From Mangrovivirga halotolerans (GTDB taxonomy: Bacteria > Bacteroidota > Bacteroidia > Cytophagales > Cyclobacteriaceae): 64,000 nt of DNA. The translations under genes were made by a program, and so were the position numbers. Location: positions 62,001 through 126,000 of the forward strand of contig NZ_JAPFQN010000004.1 in the NCBI RefSeq assembly GCF_026241165.1, read 5' to 3'. The notes beneath the pieces are model-generated. The model saw only the letters and a list, made by a program, of their open reading frames with translations. It ran no database searches and was not told the DNA's origin. This document shows positions 25,069 to 34,317 of the stretch, piece by piece (within the stretch, counting starts at the first letter, position 1; each line of letters begins with the position of its first letter).

Positions 25069-25605
25069 TTATTTAAATAAATTAGTCACCTCATTATTTA
25101 CAATGTTGTGATCTAACTGATGTCCCTGATCAGGGTGAATGTTAATTTCTATTGGAATTAGTGACCTTTTCATTTTGTCTAACATACGAAAATCTATTAT
25201 TTCATCATCAGAACCTCCGGTAATTCGAAGGTGATTGTATTTTATTTTCCTTTTTAATACTGCTTCTTTTAATCTGGATGAATTTGGAGGAAAGTTTTTT
25301 AAGTGCTCCAGGTTTAATTCACTTAATACTGGTGATAGCAGTAAAATATCGAACTGATCAATTGAAAAATCAATTAGTGAATGTAAAAGATAATAGGCTC
25401 CCAGAGAATTAGCAATTATTTTCCGTCCGCCCGACATATAAAAAGATTGCAAAAGGGTTCTAATCAGATTTATTTGTTCCTCAAAAGAATCGCTTAAAAA
25501 TTCATCTGATGTTTCTATTGCTGTTAATTCAAACTCATCAGAAAGCTTTTGGCCAAGGCCTTTTTTTATGCTGCCATTATAACCAGTGAGGTAGAATAAT
25601 TTCAT
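25069..25605 (-). CDS. Small alpha/beta-hydrolase-like protein (YqiA type)
   Basis: 178 residues, cytoplasmic (no signal). The nucleophile elbow is I-I-A-N-S-L-G-A-Y-Y-L-L-H (Ser at about residue 68), and a C-terminal H-P-D-Q-G-H-Q-L-D-H provides the His. The start F-Y-L-T-G-Y-N-G-S resembles the oxyanion region. Size and layout resemble the YqiA/RBBP9-like esterases. Substrate unknown. The stop codon lies 17 bp from the end of the RDD gene, in a convergent arrangement. Confidence 0.7.
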   Translation of the reverse strand: MKLFYLTGYNGSIKKGLGQKLSDEFELTAIETSDEFLSDSFEEQINLIRTLLQSFYMSGGRKIIANSLGAYYLLHSLIDFSIDQFDILLLSPVLSELNLEHLKNFPPNSSRLKEAVLKRKIKYNHLRITGGSDDEIIDFRMLDKMKRSLIPIEINIHPDQGHQLDHNIVNNEVTNLFK

Positions 25606-25811
25606 ATATGTTTCTCAATAAGATTTTGCTTTTATTCTAAGATTAATATTCTGTATTCAGAAATAATTCTTTTATGTGGGTGAAACTAAAGAACGGATTA
25701 GTAAAATCAGTGATGACTGAGAAATTATTTTAAATATGAATTTGGATGATCAAAATAAATGTCGTTATTTAGATCCGTTCTTAATAAAGGAATTTATCAA
25801 CTAATAGTAAA

Positions 25812-26411
25812 ATGCGAAGAAAGACGAGAACACTTTTGATGGTCGTTGCACTAGCAATGGTTTTTTGTTCTGCAAAAGCACAACTCCGAGTGTCTGCTGG
25901 GCCAACGTTTTCTAAATCAATAGTAAATTCAGACCAATTAAATTCTGAGTTTGGAACTGGATTTTTGTTAGGTATTAGGAATCGCTTTAGACCTGAAAAT
26001 TTAAAATCACTTTCCTTCTCAACTGGAGTCCAACTTTGTCATAGAAAATATAAAATCGAAAATCCTAAGATCGATCGAGAATCTTACAATGATTTATATG
26101 TCACATTTCCATTTTTATTCAATTTTGATATCACTGAGTTTTTATTGGTAAATACTGGAGTAGAACTTGGGTATGCACTCTTTAGTAATTTAAAAGAATT
26201 CGAATATAAAAGGAGAACTACTGCTTTTTTATTCGGATTTGAATTCTTACAGAATAGAGATGTAGCGCCCTTTATAACAGCAAGTTATAGTCCATGGGAA
26301 AGATTAGATTATGAAACTATAGATAAGTTTGGTAATACTACTGGAACTGGATATGAATTTAAAAATTTTTACATGGTAATAGGAGTAAATATATACATAA
26401 ATGATTTTTAA
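25812..26411 (+). CDS. Outer-membrane beta-barrel (porin-family) protein
   Basis: 199 residues with a signal peptide ending near Ala-Lys-Ala-Gln. It starts L-R-V-S-A-G-P-T-F and ends G-V-N-I-Y-I-N-D-F, with alternating strands and the L-L-V-N-T-G-V-E-L-G-Y strand common in PorT-like barrels. Its end overlaps the next (lipoprotein) gene by 11 bp, so the two are coupled and their products may work together in the outer membrane. Specific function unknown. Confidence 0.78.
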   Translation: MRRKTRTLLMVVALAMVFCSAKAQLRVSAGPTFSKSIVNSDQLNSEFGTGFLLGIRNRFRPENLKSLSFSTGVQLCHRKYKIENPKIDRESYNDLYVTFPFLFNFDITEFLLVNTGVELGYALFSNLKEFEYKRRTTAFLFGFEFLQNRDVAPFITASYSPWERLDYETIDKFGNTTGTGYEFKNFYMVIGVNIYINDF

Positions 26412-27087
26412 AAATAACTTAGCATATACTGCACTAGTAGCTATCATCTTATTATTATCATCTTGCCTTGATAATCCCGTATTTGTTTTTGATCCTATTG
26501 AACCTGGACTTCCTATATATACTCAGAGAGGGACTGATGTAGCAGGTGCTATTATAAATGATTCTATTTGGAATTCAGAACAAGAAGTTAATGGAGGTTT
26601 AATTTGGAATGAGAAAGAATTTATCCCTGTAATTTGCGACACTATTAATAATAGATTGACCTTCGTTTTTCCAGGTTATATTATTAACTACCAGAATGAT
26701 ACAAAAACGAGACAAGAAATAATTGTTAATTTAGAGACTAATAGAATTAAATCCTTTGAGGATTTACCCCTTTTAGATCAAACTAAATTTGACTTGTCTA
26801 ACCAATTTCATTATGCCTATCTGGTGAACCAGGAAGTATACGATAAATACAATAACTATCATTATTATTTTGAAAATTACTATGAACATCTACTTGATAG
26901 TTCAGTTGATTTTAAACCAATAAACCAAATCGGTAATTTTAATATCCGAAGATTAAGTGGTCAGGAAGATTTCATATTTGCCGGAACTTTTGGTTTTGAA
27001 TATGAAGATTCTTTAAACATTAAAAACACTGTATACCATGGACGGTTCGATTTTACATTATTAAAATCTGGTTTTTTCTACAAATGA
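26401..27087 (+). CDS. Lipoprotein of unknown function
   Basis: 228 residues. The lipobox is L-L-L-L-S-S-C (Cys at about residue 22), so it is lipid-anchored. The mature part is beta-rich and aromatic (Y-Y-F-E-N-Y-Y), with no recognised domain. The gene start lies inside the end of the outer-membrane barrel gene. Base composition is similar to its neighbours. Confidence 0.72.
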   Translation: MIFKNNLAYTALVAIILLLSSCLDNPVFVFDPIEPGLPIYTQRGTDVAGAIINDSIWNSEQEVNGGLIWNEKEFIPVICDTINNRLTFVFPGYIINYQNDTKTRQEIIVNLETNRIKSFEDLPLLDQTKFDLSNQFHYAYLVNQEVYDKYNNYHYYFENYYEHLLDSSVDFKPINQIGNFNIRRLSGQEDFIFAGTFGFEYEDSLNIKNTVYHGRFDFTLLKSGFFYK

Positions 27088-27221
27088 TTTATAAATATTA
27101 GGTCTATATTGGATTGTTAATCAGTATGATAGAAAAAACTGGGTGTGTTTTTGGTATAGATTAAAACTAGCCTTTTGTGATACTGATACAATATTTTCTA
27201 TAATTGAAAAGCAATTTTCCC

Positions 27222-28442
27222 ATGAGTATAAAAATAAATTCTTCAATCATACTTCCTTGTGGAACAGTTATAGAAAACAGATTAGTAAAATCTGCAATGA
27301 CTGAACGGATCAGTGATGTTGATTTTAGTCCTACCATTGGTCATGAAAGATTGTATTCAGATTGGTCTGAAACTGGTGCGGGTCTTTTAATTACAGGAAA
27401 TGTAGTAATCGATCGCAACCATCTGGAATCAGCAGGGAATGTATGCTTTGATCGTGAAGAAATGATACCTAAACTGAAAAGATGGTCAAAAGCGGGTACT
27501 AAAAATGGTAATCATTTCTGGGTACAGATATCTCATTCGGGTCGCCAGACAAACATTTTTAATGCTGTTCGTCCAAAGGCTCCCTCGGAGGTACAATTAA
27601 AAAAACTCGGGTTGTTTGGTAAGCCAAGGGAAATGTCTGAAGAAGATATTGAACAAGTTATTAATGGGTTCGTCAGAGCAGCTGATATTGCTAAAAGATC
27701 AGGATTTACAGGAGTTCAGATCCACTCAGCCCATGGATATCTGCTAAGTCAGTTTTTGTCACCCAGAACTAATCAAAGAAATGATAAATGGGGTGGGAGC
27801 ATTGAAAACAGGAGCCGTCTACTTCGAATTATTATTGAGAAAGTCAGGAAAACTGTAGGAGCAGAATTTCCTATTTCAGTAAAGCTTAATTCGTCAGATT
27901 TTCAGCGTGGTGGTTTCACCGAAGAGGATTCATTGTGGGTGGTGAAAATGCTAGACGATTTGAATATTGATTTATTAGAGATCTCTGGTGGAACTTATGA
28001 AAAACTGGCCTTCTTTTTAATGAATGAAGAGCAAAAAGAAAGTACCAAAAAGAGAGAAGCCTATTTCATCGATTTTGCTAAAAAAATCAGAGAGGTAAGC
28101 AACCTGCCTCTAATGATTACTGGTGGTTTCAGATCTTATGAATTTTGTAATGAAGTATTATCTTCAGGAGAGCTCGATCTGATTGGCATGGCACGACCTT
28201 TTATTACCAATGTGCACCAAATAAAGGGGTTTATTAATGGAGAGGTTGATCACCTTGAAAATCTTGTGCTTAGAACAGGGATCAAAAATTTCGAAGATGG
28301 AGCAGAAGGAGGATTCTACGCAAGGCAATTGATCAGACTCTCAAAGGGTAAACCTTTTAAATTGAATATGAGCCCACTCTGGTGTTCCTCTTTTTTGATA
28401 TTTCATGAGTTTAAAAAAGCAATGGCAAAAAAAATATTTTAG
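27222..28442 (+). CDS. NADH:flavin oxidoreductase (old yellow enzyme family)
   Basis: 406 residues from the ATG at 27222; the in-frame TTG at 27204 is less likely. This is a TIM-barrel FMN enzyme: N-R-L-V-K-S-A-M-T-E-R near the start, Q-I-S-H-S-G-R-Q, then H-S-A-H-G-Y-L-L-S-Q-F-L-S-P-R-T-N-Q-R, N-R-S-R-L-L-R-I-I and the C-terminal phosphate-binding M-I-T-G-G-F-R. The substrate-binding residues of the family are the His pair in the H-S-A-H-G-Y segment. It reduces activated alkenes or related compounds with NAD(P)H; the physiological substrate is unknown. Encoded alone, with about 130 bp of non-coding sequence before it. Confidence 0.9.
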   Translation: MSIKINSSIILPCGTVIENRLVKSAMTERISDVDFSPTIGHERLYSDWSETGAGLLITGNVVIDRNHLESAGNVCFDREEMIPKLKRWSKAGTKNGNHFWVQISHSGRQTNIFNAVRPKAPSEVQLKKLGLFGKPREMSEEDIEQVINGFVRAADIAKRSGFTGVQIHSAHGYLLSQFLSPRTNQRNDKWGGSIENRSRLLRIIIEKVRKTVGAEFPISVKLNSSDFQRGGFTEEDSLWVVKMLDDLNIDLLEISGGTYEKLAFFLMNEEQKESTKKREAYFIDFAKKIREVSNLPLMITGGFRSYEFCNEVLSSGELDLIGMARPFITNVHQIKGFINGEVDHLENLVLRTGIKNFEDGAEGGFYARQLIRLSKGKPFKLNMSPLWCSSFLIFHEFKKAMAKKIF

Positions 28443-28507
28443 AATAAAAGGCGTTAATAGTAAAGGAATTTAACACACTATTTTTTTATCCTATTAAATT
28501 AATCACA

Positions 28508-29560
28508 ATGAGAAACTTTTTAGTATTCGTACTTTTATTATCAAATTTCCTGTTATTCAGCCAAACCAAAACTATCAGAATCACAGTTATTGAATCCGAA
28601 ACCGAAGAACCTGTTCCGTATGTCAATGTTATGATATCGGATGGAAAAGAAGGAACCAATGCTAATGAAAATGGAGTTTTTGAATTGATAGATAAGGTTA
28701 AATACCTGGGCCAGGATGTAATTCTTTCCTGTGTTGGTTATGAATCTGTGACAATAAGCTTTAAAGAGATGAGATCGCTTGATTTTATCAAAATGACTCC
28801 AAATGAACAAGTTCTAAATGAAGTGATGGTTTCAGCCAATGAAATAAAGCCTGAAGATTTTCTTAAAAAGACTATTGAAGCAATAATTAGCGTAAATAAG
28901 GCTAGAAATATTCATTACTATAATATTGATTCTGAGATAACGGATTACCTCGATACCTTAACAACTTCAACTATAAATCAAATAGCATATCTAGATGAAA
29001 TTCCTACCATTAATATTGTTGGTGCCAGGGAATTTGATAAAGATGACTATTATAAATTAAACTATTATGCTGCATATCCCTGGACAGCGGTAGTAAATCA
29101 TAATATGTATGCAGGCCCATTTTTAAATCCTGATAATTTAAAACACTTTGATTATCAGTATGATTTTAGTGATGCTACTATCGGATATTTAAAAATCGAT
29201 TTTAACGCTACTAAGCTTAGTAAAAGAGTATTAACCACCTCTGGTGTAATATCTTATTCGGGATCTTTGATTATAGAAGAAGAAAGTGAATTATTAAAAA
29301 GAGCAGAAATAAATATAAATTATGCTGATGGAGGAATGGTAAGAACACAAATCCATTTTGCGGAGATAAATAATGAATTTATACCTGTTTTTGCATTTGA
29401 AAAACGAAAAATTGGGCACGTAATAATTACAAACCATATTAATTGGTTGAAATATGATGAGTATACAGGCCAGGAATTAATAATGGATCATGATCTTGAA
29501 AAGATTATTCCTTCAGACGAATTCTTTGAAAATTATAACAATTACGTAAAAGAATTGTAA
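28508..29560 (+). CDS. Secreted protein with N-terminal CarboxypepD_reg-like domain
   Basis: 350 residues with a signal peptide ending near Leu-Phe-Ser-Gln. Residues about 22-95 form a CarboxypepD_reg-like beta-sandwich (I-T-V-I-E-S-E-T-E-E-P-V-P-Y-V-N-V). The C-terminal 250 residues are a beta-rich domain with no catalytic motif I recognise, resembling the barrel-less variants of TonB-receptor-associated surface proteins. It ends at a strong bidirectional terminator facing pgk. Function unknown. Confidence 0.75.
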   Translation: MRNFLVFVLLLSNFLLFSQTKTIRITVIESETEEPVPYVNVMISDGKEGTNANENGVFELIDKVKYLGQDVILSCVGYESVTISFKEMRSLDFIKMTPNEQVLNEVMVSANEIKPEDFLKKTIEAIISVNKARNIHYYNIDSEITDYLDTLTTSTINQIAYLDEIPTINIVGAREFDKDDYYKLNYYAAYPWTAVVNHNMYAGPFLNPDNLKHFDYQYDFSDATIGYLKIDFNATKLSKRVLTTSGVISYSGSLIIEEESELLKRAEININYADGGMVRTQIHFAEINNEFIPVFAFEKRKIGHVIITNHINWLKYDEYTGQELIMDHDLEKIIPSDEFFENYNNYVKEL

Positions 29561-29564
29561 CACT

Positions 29565-29601
29565 AAAAAAGGCCACTTCTCTTAAGAATGTGGCCTTTTT
29601 T
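29565..29601. terminator. Bidirectional terminator between the CarboxypepD-like gene and pgk
   Basis: AAAAAAGGCCAC / GTGGCCTTTTTT with an inner TTCT/AGAA stem and a single-base bulge. Confidence 0.9.
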
Positions 29602-29619
29602 AATTTTTATTTTCTTGTT

Positions 29620-30807
29620 TTAGCTATTCAAAGCTGCTACGCCCGGAAGAGTTTTACCCTCCATGTATTCTAACAATGCTCCACCTCCTGTAGATACATA
29701 GCTTACGTCATCACCAAAACCAAGGCTATTTACTGCAGCGGCAGAATCACCACCACCGATAAGGGAGAAGGCGCCCTCTTTTGTTGCTTCAACGACAGCT
29801 TCTGCGATTGCAAATGTTCCCTTACTGAAGTTTTTCATCTCAAATACTCCCATGGGTCCATTCCAGAGAATAGTCTTGCTGTCTTTAATTATTTTTGAGA
29901 AAACTTCTCTTGCTTGCGGACCAATATCAAGTCCCATCCAGCCTTGTTTGATATGACCATTTTGCATAATCTCAATGTTGGCATCATTTGAGAAGTTATC
30001 TGCGCACACCGAATCAAACGGTAATTCCAGGTTTACATTTTTCTCCTTGGCTTTTTGAATCAGTTCTTTAGCCAGATCTAGCTTGTCTTCCTCAACAAGT
30101 GAATTGCCGATAGTTCCACCCATGGCCTTGAAGAAGGTATAAGACATACCCCCACCGATAATCATGTTATCTACCTTGTCGAGAAGTCTTTCGATTATAA
30201 GGATCTTATCAGAAATTTTGGCTCCACCCATGATCGCAGTATAAGGCTTATCTGCTTTACTAAGAACTTTCTCAGCGTTTTCGAGCTCAGCTTTCATTAC
30301 GTATCCACAAGCCTTTTTATCAAAGAATTGAGCAATTACTGCGGTTGAAGCATGTGCTCTGTGAGCGGTGCCAAAAGCATCCATCACCCAGATGTCACCC
30401 AGTTTTGAAAGTGATTTGGCAAACTGAGAATCTCCTTTGGTCTCTTCATCATGAAATCTCAGGTTTTCAAGAAGTAAAATCTGTCCTGGTTTTAGATTTT
30501 CTGCTTTCTCTTCTGCTTCAGAACCGATACAATCAGAAGCAAATTCAACTTCAGTATCAAAGATCTCTTTTAATCTTCCGACTAAGTGCTTAAGGGAAAA
30601 TTTATCTTCTGGTCCGTTTTTAGGACGGCCTAAGTGAGACATTAAGATAGCACTTCCTCCATCATTAAGAACTTTTTTAATGGTAGGAACTGCGGCCTGG
30701 ATCCGGTTTTCGTCAGTGATCTCTTGCTTATCATTTAAAGGCACATTGAAATCAACCCTGATAAGAGCTTTTTTGCCTTCGAAGTTGTAATCTTCAATTG
30801 TTTTCAT
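29620..30807 (-). CDS. pgk: Phosphoglycerate kinase
   Basis: 395 residues, a full-length enzyme. N-terminal R-V-D-F-N-V-P-L (residues about 17-24) and S-H-L-G-R-P bind the triose; G-G-A-K-I-S-D-K and the C-terminal G-G-G-D-S-A-A-A-V motif bind nucleotide. It interconverts 1,3-bisphosphoglycerate and 3-phosphoglycerate with ADP/ATP in glycolysis and gluconeogenesis. It lies 59 bp behind the TsaC/Sua5 gene on the same strand and may be partly co-transcribed; no gap or other glycolysis gene is adjacent. Confidence 0.97.
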   Translation of the reverse strand: MKTIEDYNFEGKKALIRVDFNVPLNDKQEITDENRIQAAVPTIKKVLNDGGSAILMSHLGRPKNGPEDKFSLKHLVGRLKEIFDTEVEFASDCIGSEAEEKAENLKPGQILLLENLRFHDEETKGDSQFAKSLSKLGDIWVMDAFGTAHRAHASTAVIAQFFDKKACGYVMKAELENAEKVLSKADKPYTAIMGGAKISDKILIIERLLDKVDNMIIGGGMSYTFFKAMGGTIGNSLVEEDKLDLAKELIQKAKEKNVNLELPFDSVCADNFSNDANIEIMQNGHIKQGWMGLDIGPQAREVFSKIIKDSKTILWNGPMGVFEMKNFSKGTFAIAEAVVEATKEGAFSLIGGGDSAAAVNSLGFGDDVSYVSTGGGALLEYMEGKTLPGVAALNS

Positions 30808-30866
30808 GTGTTAGTGTTTTTACAGATCGTTTAAGTGCAGGGGGCACGGTAAATTTCAGGTTGTTG

Positions 30867-31826
30867 TCAGGATTGTGCCGAAGCACGGCTCAGACGGTCA
30901 TTTATTGCCTTGCCAAGTCCGGTGTCGGGCACTCTCTCTGCAATAATAGCCTCAATGGGACTATTATCCAATTTTCTCATCAAAGAAAAAAGATTGGCTG
31001 CAGCCTCATGCATATCTCCATTCTCACTTAAAGCAAAATAGTAAGGGTGCCCTGTGTTCATAGGCTTGAAGGTCAGGACTCCAACCTCCTTACCGGGATG
31101 TTCTTTTAACAACTCATTTATATTTCCCAGGTAAAATTTTTTCTTTGGAGCATAATGACTTTTTAACATGCCGGGAGCTTTGGGGTTTGACGAACTATGA
31201 GGCATGACATCAACTTTACCAACTACATTTTCAATTTCATCAATGCTGAGGCCACCAAGTCTTAAAATAACCGGTTCGTCGTTTTCGAAGCCGATAATAG
31301 TCGATTCGATTCCTACCTTACATTCACCACCATCCAATATATAATCGACCTTATCAGACAGTTGAGCAGCTACATGCTCAGCTGTTGTCGGACTGATATA
31401 CCCGAATGGATTCGCACTTGGTGCTGCAACAGGAAAATCAATGAGAGATAGTAATTCCCTTGTCAAAGGGTGGTTAGGCATTCTGACTCCTACAGTTGTG
31501 AGCCCACTACTCACTATGTCTGGAATGATATTTTGCTTTTCCAGAACTAAAGTCAAAGGTCCCGGCCAGAATTTTTCAGCGAGAATCCTGGCCTTTTCAG
31601 GTATATGAGTTGTAAAGGATTTTACCTTTTCTAAGGTATCCGTATGGACAATAAGTGGATCAAAAGAAGGGCGTTGCTTAGCTTCGAAAATCCCGGTTAC
31701 AGCTTCAGGATCAAATGCATTTGCAGCAAGACCGTAGACAGTTTCTGTAGGGATGGCTACCAAACCTCCTTTTTTAAGGGTATTAACTGCTTTTTGAATG
31801 TCTTTACCTGTTTCTGTCTTGCTCAT
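30867..31826 (-). CDS. tsaC: L-threonylcarbamoyladenylate synthase (TsaC/Sua5, long form)
   Basis: About 319 residues from Met-Ser-Lys at 31826, which sits one base past the upstream stop; an ATG at 31847 would overlap that gene by 20 bp. The YrdC domain is at residues about 8-190 (G-G-L-V-A-I-P-T-E-T-V-Y-G-L and K-Q-R-P-S-F-D-P-L-I, with S/N-rich A-P-S-A-N-P-F-G). The extra C-terminal Sua5 domain (about 200-319, with S-H-Y-A-P-K) makes it the long form. It makes threonylcarbamoyl-AMP for the t6A37 modification of tRNAs. Operon with a TPR lipoprotein upstream. Confidence 0.94.
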   Translation of the reverse strand: MSKTETGKDIQKAVNTLKKGGLVAIPTETVYGLAANAFDPEAVTGIFEAKQRPSFDPLIVHTDTLEKVKSFTTHIPEKARILAEKFWPGPLTLVLEKQNIIPDIVSSGLTTVGVRMPNHPLTRELLSLIDFPVAAPSANPFGYISPTTAEHVAAQLSDKVDYILDGGECKVGIESTIIGFENDEPVILRLGGLSIDEIENVVGKVDVMPHSSSNPKAPGMLKSHYAPKKKFYLGNINELLKEHPGKEVGVLTFKPMNTGHPYYFALSENGDMHEAAANLFSLMRKLDNSPIEAIIAERVPDTGLGKAINDRLSRASAQS

Positions 31827-31827
31827 A

Positions 31828-32541
31828 TTAGTTTTCGCAATATTCATTTATCGCAGCTTGTGCTTCAGCAAATCCCAGATTTTTGGCTCTGTTCAATAGA
31901 CGACAGCCTTCATTTTTGTCTCCCTTATTTATCATTGCATAACCCATCCAGAAATTAGCAAAAGGAAGGTCAGGATCCAGGTTTAATGATGCTTCAAGTG
32001 CTGACAGAGCTTCATCAAGTCTGTATAATGCAATAAGACTTTTTCCTTTATTAGCATAAGCCAAAGCGTAATCCGGATTTATTTCGATCGCCTTATTGAA
32101 ATCTTCCAGTGATTGTGGATGAAATCCAAGTTTTTGTAAAACTGCACCTCTGTTATTATAAATATCCGCAATGGTACTATCAATCTTTATCGAACGCGAA
32201 TAGTCCTGAACTGACGCATCATAATTTTCAAGCTCCCTTCTGGCATTGCCGCGATTGTAAAAAGCCCTGTAATCAGTGCTGTCATTGGTAATAGCTTCGG
32301 TGAAATAAGCTTCAGCTTTTTCATATTCGTTTTCTTCGAAAGCGATTACTCCTCTAAGTACTAATGCATCGTAATTATCAGGATTTTTTTCAAGGGCATT
32401 TTCAAGTAATGGAAGAGCATCGCCCATTCTACCTTCCTGCATTCTTTTTCTTGCTTCACTTACTAACTCTTCTTCGCTTGCACTACATCCTGCAAGAATA
32501 CCTATCGCAAATATAATTTGTATCAGATTTTTCATTTTCAT
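31828..32541 (-). CDS. TPR-repeat lipoprotein
   Basis: 237 residues; Met at 32541 or 32535. The lipobox is I-L-A-G-C (about residue 19). Five to six tetratricopeptide repeats follow, each with the usual W/L-G-Y-A-F-A-P spacing (for example A-L-V-L-R-G-V-I-A-F, A-F-Y-N-R-G-N-A-R-R, I-Y-N-N-R-G-A-V-L, A-Y-A-N-K-G-K-S-L). It is probably an inner- or outer-membrane-anchored scaffold that binds partner proteins. It lies upstream of tsaC with a one-base gap and behind a TTG/TAATTTTG promoter. Confidence 0.88.
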   Translation of the reverse strand: MKMKNLIQIIFAIGILAGCSASEEELVSEARKRMQEGRMGDALPLLENALEKNPDNYDALVLRGVIAFEENEYEKAEAYFTEAITNDSTDYRAFYNRGNARRELENYDASVQDYSRSIKIDSTIADIYNNRGAVLQKLGFHPQSLEDFNKAIEINPDYALAYANKGKSLIALYRLDEALSALEASLNLDPDLPFANFWMGYAMINKGDKNEGCRLLNRAKNLGFAEAQAAINEYCEN

Positions 32542-32552
32542 AAAATTTGCTG

Positions 32553-32583
32553 CAAAATTAGAGGGTAAAATGCCAGCTTACAA
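32553..32583 (-). promoter_or_regulatory. Bacteroidota promoter for the TPR-tsaC-pgk run
   Basis: On the minus strand TTG (32581-32583) and TAATTTTG (32553-32560), a perfect -7 element, are separated by 20 bp. Transcription would start about 6-10 nt before the start codon. Confidence 0.5.
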
Positions 32584-32605
32584 TATATACTGTTAATTTG
32601 TGCCA

Positions 32606-33364
32606 ATGGTTAAGTGGTTGAAATTTATATTATTACTTTTTAAGCATGGTAAGTGTGAGAAATATCTTTCTGCTTACAACGATAAATCCCATCTTAAGAG
32701 CTGGAAACGCAGTATTTTAAAGATGCCTTACCTGGGTTATTTTTCATATCAGCTTAAATATATTTTATTTCACGATTCCCGCCATAGGGCAAGATATCTC
32801 GAACCGCCGGAGGCTGATTTTATCTTTTACAGAATACCAAAAACAGGGAGTACATCTCTCTTGAAGTATTTACTTGAAAAACATTACAGTTTCAATCTTT
32901 CTGAGAATTCAAAAGATATCAACAAATTAGCTGAAAGGAAACTTTCCTTAATGGTAAGGGAACCTGAAAGAAAACTGTTAACTGTTGTCAGAAACCCAAG
33001 AGAACGGTTTATTTCGGCTCATTCTAATATTTCTGAAAGTAGTAATCCATATGTGCTAAAGGACTATTTGTTTGAAATACTTCCAAAAGACCTGGATATA
33101 AATGAAATGTTAAGAAGGATAACAATGATACCTGAACGACTACTTGATGATCACTTTCAATCTCAATCTTATTTAATCGATCTTGCCTTTAAGCAGCCTG
33201 AAGTTTACAAGCTTGAAGAAGGCCTTCAAAAATTACCATTCACTGATCCGATTTGGTTCTCATTTTCAAAATTGAATGTAAGTAAAGAAAAGAATTCACT
33301 CTCCCCAGATTCAGAAAAAATCCTTAAAACCTATTATAAGCGAGATTATGATCGCTGGTATTAG
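32606..33364 (+). CDS. Sulfotransferase family protein
   Basis: 252 residues from the ATG at 32606. The 5'-phosphosulfate loop is F-Y-R-I-P-K-T-G-S-T-S-L (residues about 72-83) and the 3'-phosphate motif is V-V-R-N-P-R-E-R-F-I-S-A-H-S (about 126-139). This type transfers sulfate from PAPS to carbohydrate or other hydroxyls. No N-terminal signal is present, only a weakly hydrophobic leader, so it is probably cytoplasmic or membrane-associated. No PAPS synthesis gene is nearby. Confidence 0.85.
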   Translation: MVKWLKFILLLFKHGKCEKYLSAYNDKSHLKSWKRSILKMPYLGYFSYQLKYILFHDSRHRARYLEPPEADFIFYRIPKTGSTSLLKYLLEKHYSFNLSENSKDINKLAERKLSLMVREPERKLLTVVRNPRERFISAHSNISESSNPYVLKDYLFEILPKDLDINEMLRRITMIPERLLDDHFQSQSYLIDLAFKQPEVYKLEEGLQKLPFTDPIWFSFSKLNVSKEKNSLSPDSEKILKTYYKRDYDRWY

Positions 33365-33399
33365 TTTGTTTAACTTTTGATTAATAAAAGTTAAACAAA
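33365..33399. repeat. 14-bp perfect inverted repeat after the sulfotransferase gene
   Basis: TTTGTTTAACTTTT (33365-33378) and AAAAGTTAAACAAA (33386-33399) are separated by 7 bp. No T-run follows. It could be a weak terminator or an operator for the 33436 operon. Confidence 0.55.
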
Positions 33400-33435
33400 A
33401 ATGAATCTGATCGGTTTAATTAATAAAAACTGATC

Positions 33436-33600
33436 ATGTTCGGATTATTTAAAACAGACCCTGTAAAGAAATTAGAAAAGGAAAGAAAAAAGCTTTTAGA
33501 GAAAGCATATAAATTATCTCATTCCGACCGTCAGGCATCAGATGAAATGATGGCGAAGGTAGATGAGATCGAGAAAAAAATTGATGAATTGAAAAAGTAA
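33436..33600 (+). CDS. DUF6435-family small protein
   Basis: 54 residues, starting M-F-G-L-F-K-T-D-P-V-K-K-L, which is typical of the DUF6435 family. It is otherwise strongly charged and helical (coiled-coil-like K-V-D-E-I-E-K-K-I-D). Cytoplasmic, function unknown. The SDR gene begins 3 bp after its stop, so they form an operon. Confidence 0.8.
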   Translation: MFGLFKTDPVKKLEKERKKLLEKAYKLSHSDRQASDEMMAKVDEIEKKIDELKK

Positions 33601-33603
33601 ATT

Positions 33604-34311
33604 ATGGCTGATAAGAAAACTATAGCTGTTATAGGTGGGAGTAGTGGTATTGGGCTTGCGACAGTTAAAATACTTGCTGAGGCAGGTCATGATGTACATG
33701 TTTATTCCCGTAGTTTTGATGAAGAAATTGATAATGTTTCACATACTGAGTTAGACGTAACTGATGACGATATAAAGGAAGATTTATTCCCTGAAAAGTT
33801 AGATGGGCTCGCTTATTGTCCGGGGTCTATAAACCTTAAACCATTTCAATCTTTAAAAACGAAAGACTTTGAATCGGATTTTAATATTAATGTTCTAGGG
33901 GCAATGAAAGTTCTTGGTGCAGCAATGAAAGCATTGAAAAAGGGCGATGATTCTTCCGTTGTTCTTTTTAGTACCGTAGCTGTTCAGACAGGAATGCCTT
34001 ACCATGCTTCAGTCGCTGCTTCTAAAGGAGCAATAGAAGGCGTTACACGCACATTAGCTGCAGAATGGGCCCCGAAAGTTCGTGTAAATGCAGTTGCGCC
34101 TAGTTTAACGGATACCCAAATGGCCTCTCAATTATTATCTGATGATAAGAAAAGAGAAACAGGAGCTAAAAGACATCCGCTGAAAAGAGTAGGAGAGCCT
34201 GAAGATATAGCAGAAGCTGTTGCTTATTTATTATCGGGAAAAGCTTCCTGGATAACAGGACATATTTTTAAAATAGATGGAGGAATGGGTTCTTTACAAA
34301 TACCCGGTTAA
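33604..34311 (+). CDS. SDR-family oxidoreductase lacking the catalytic Tyr
   Basis: 235 residues. The Rossmann motif is G-G-S-S-G-I-G (residues about 11-17) and the N-N-A-G-like position reads C-P-G-S. The catalytic Ser is in L-F-S-T-V-A-V, but the Y-x3-K position reads V-A-A-S-K: the Lys remains and the Tyr is Val. A nearby P-Y-H-A-S provides Tyr and His four and three residues earlier. From memory a subgroup of bacterial SDRs shares the H-A-S-(V/I)-A-A-(A/S)-K pattern. Dehydrogenase activity is therefore uncertain. It sits between DUF6435 and a flavin reductase-like gene. Confidence 0.85.
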   Translation: MADKKTIAVIGGSSGIGLATVKILAEAGHDVHVYSRSFDEEIDNVSHTELDVTDDDIKEDLFPEKLDGLAYCPGSINLKPFQSLKTKDFESDFNINVLGAMKVLGAAMKALKKGDDSSVVLFSTVAVQTGMPYHASVAASKGAIEGVTRTLAAEWAPKVRVNAVAPSLTDTQMASQLLSDDKKRETGAKRHPLKRVGEPEDIAEAVAYLLSGKASWITGHIFKIDGGMGSLQIPG

Positions 34312-34317
34312 TTAATA

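Noticed and set aside
32593-32600. TTAATTTG as a plus-strand promoter for the sulfotransferase gene
   Set aside because: The second base does not match TAnnTTTG and no -33 element is at the right distance.
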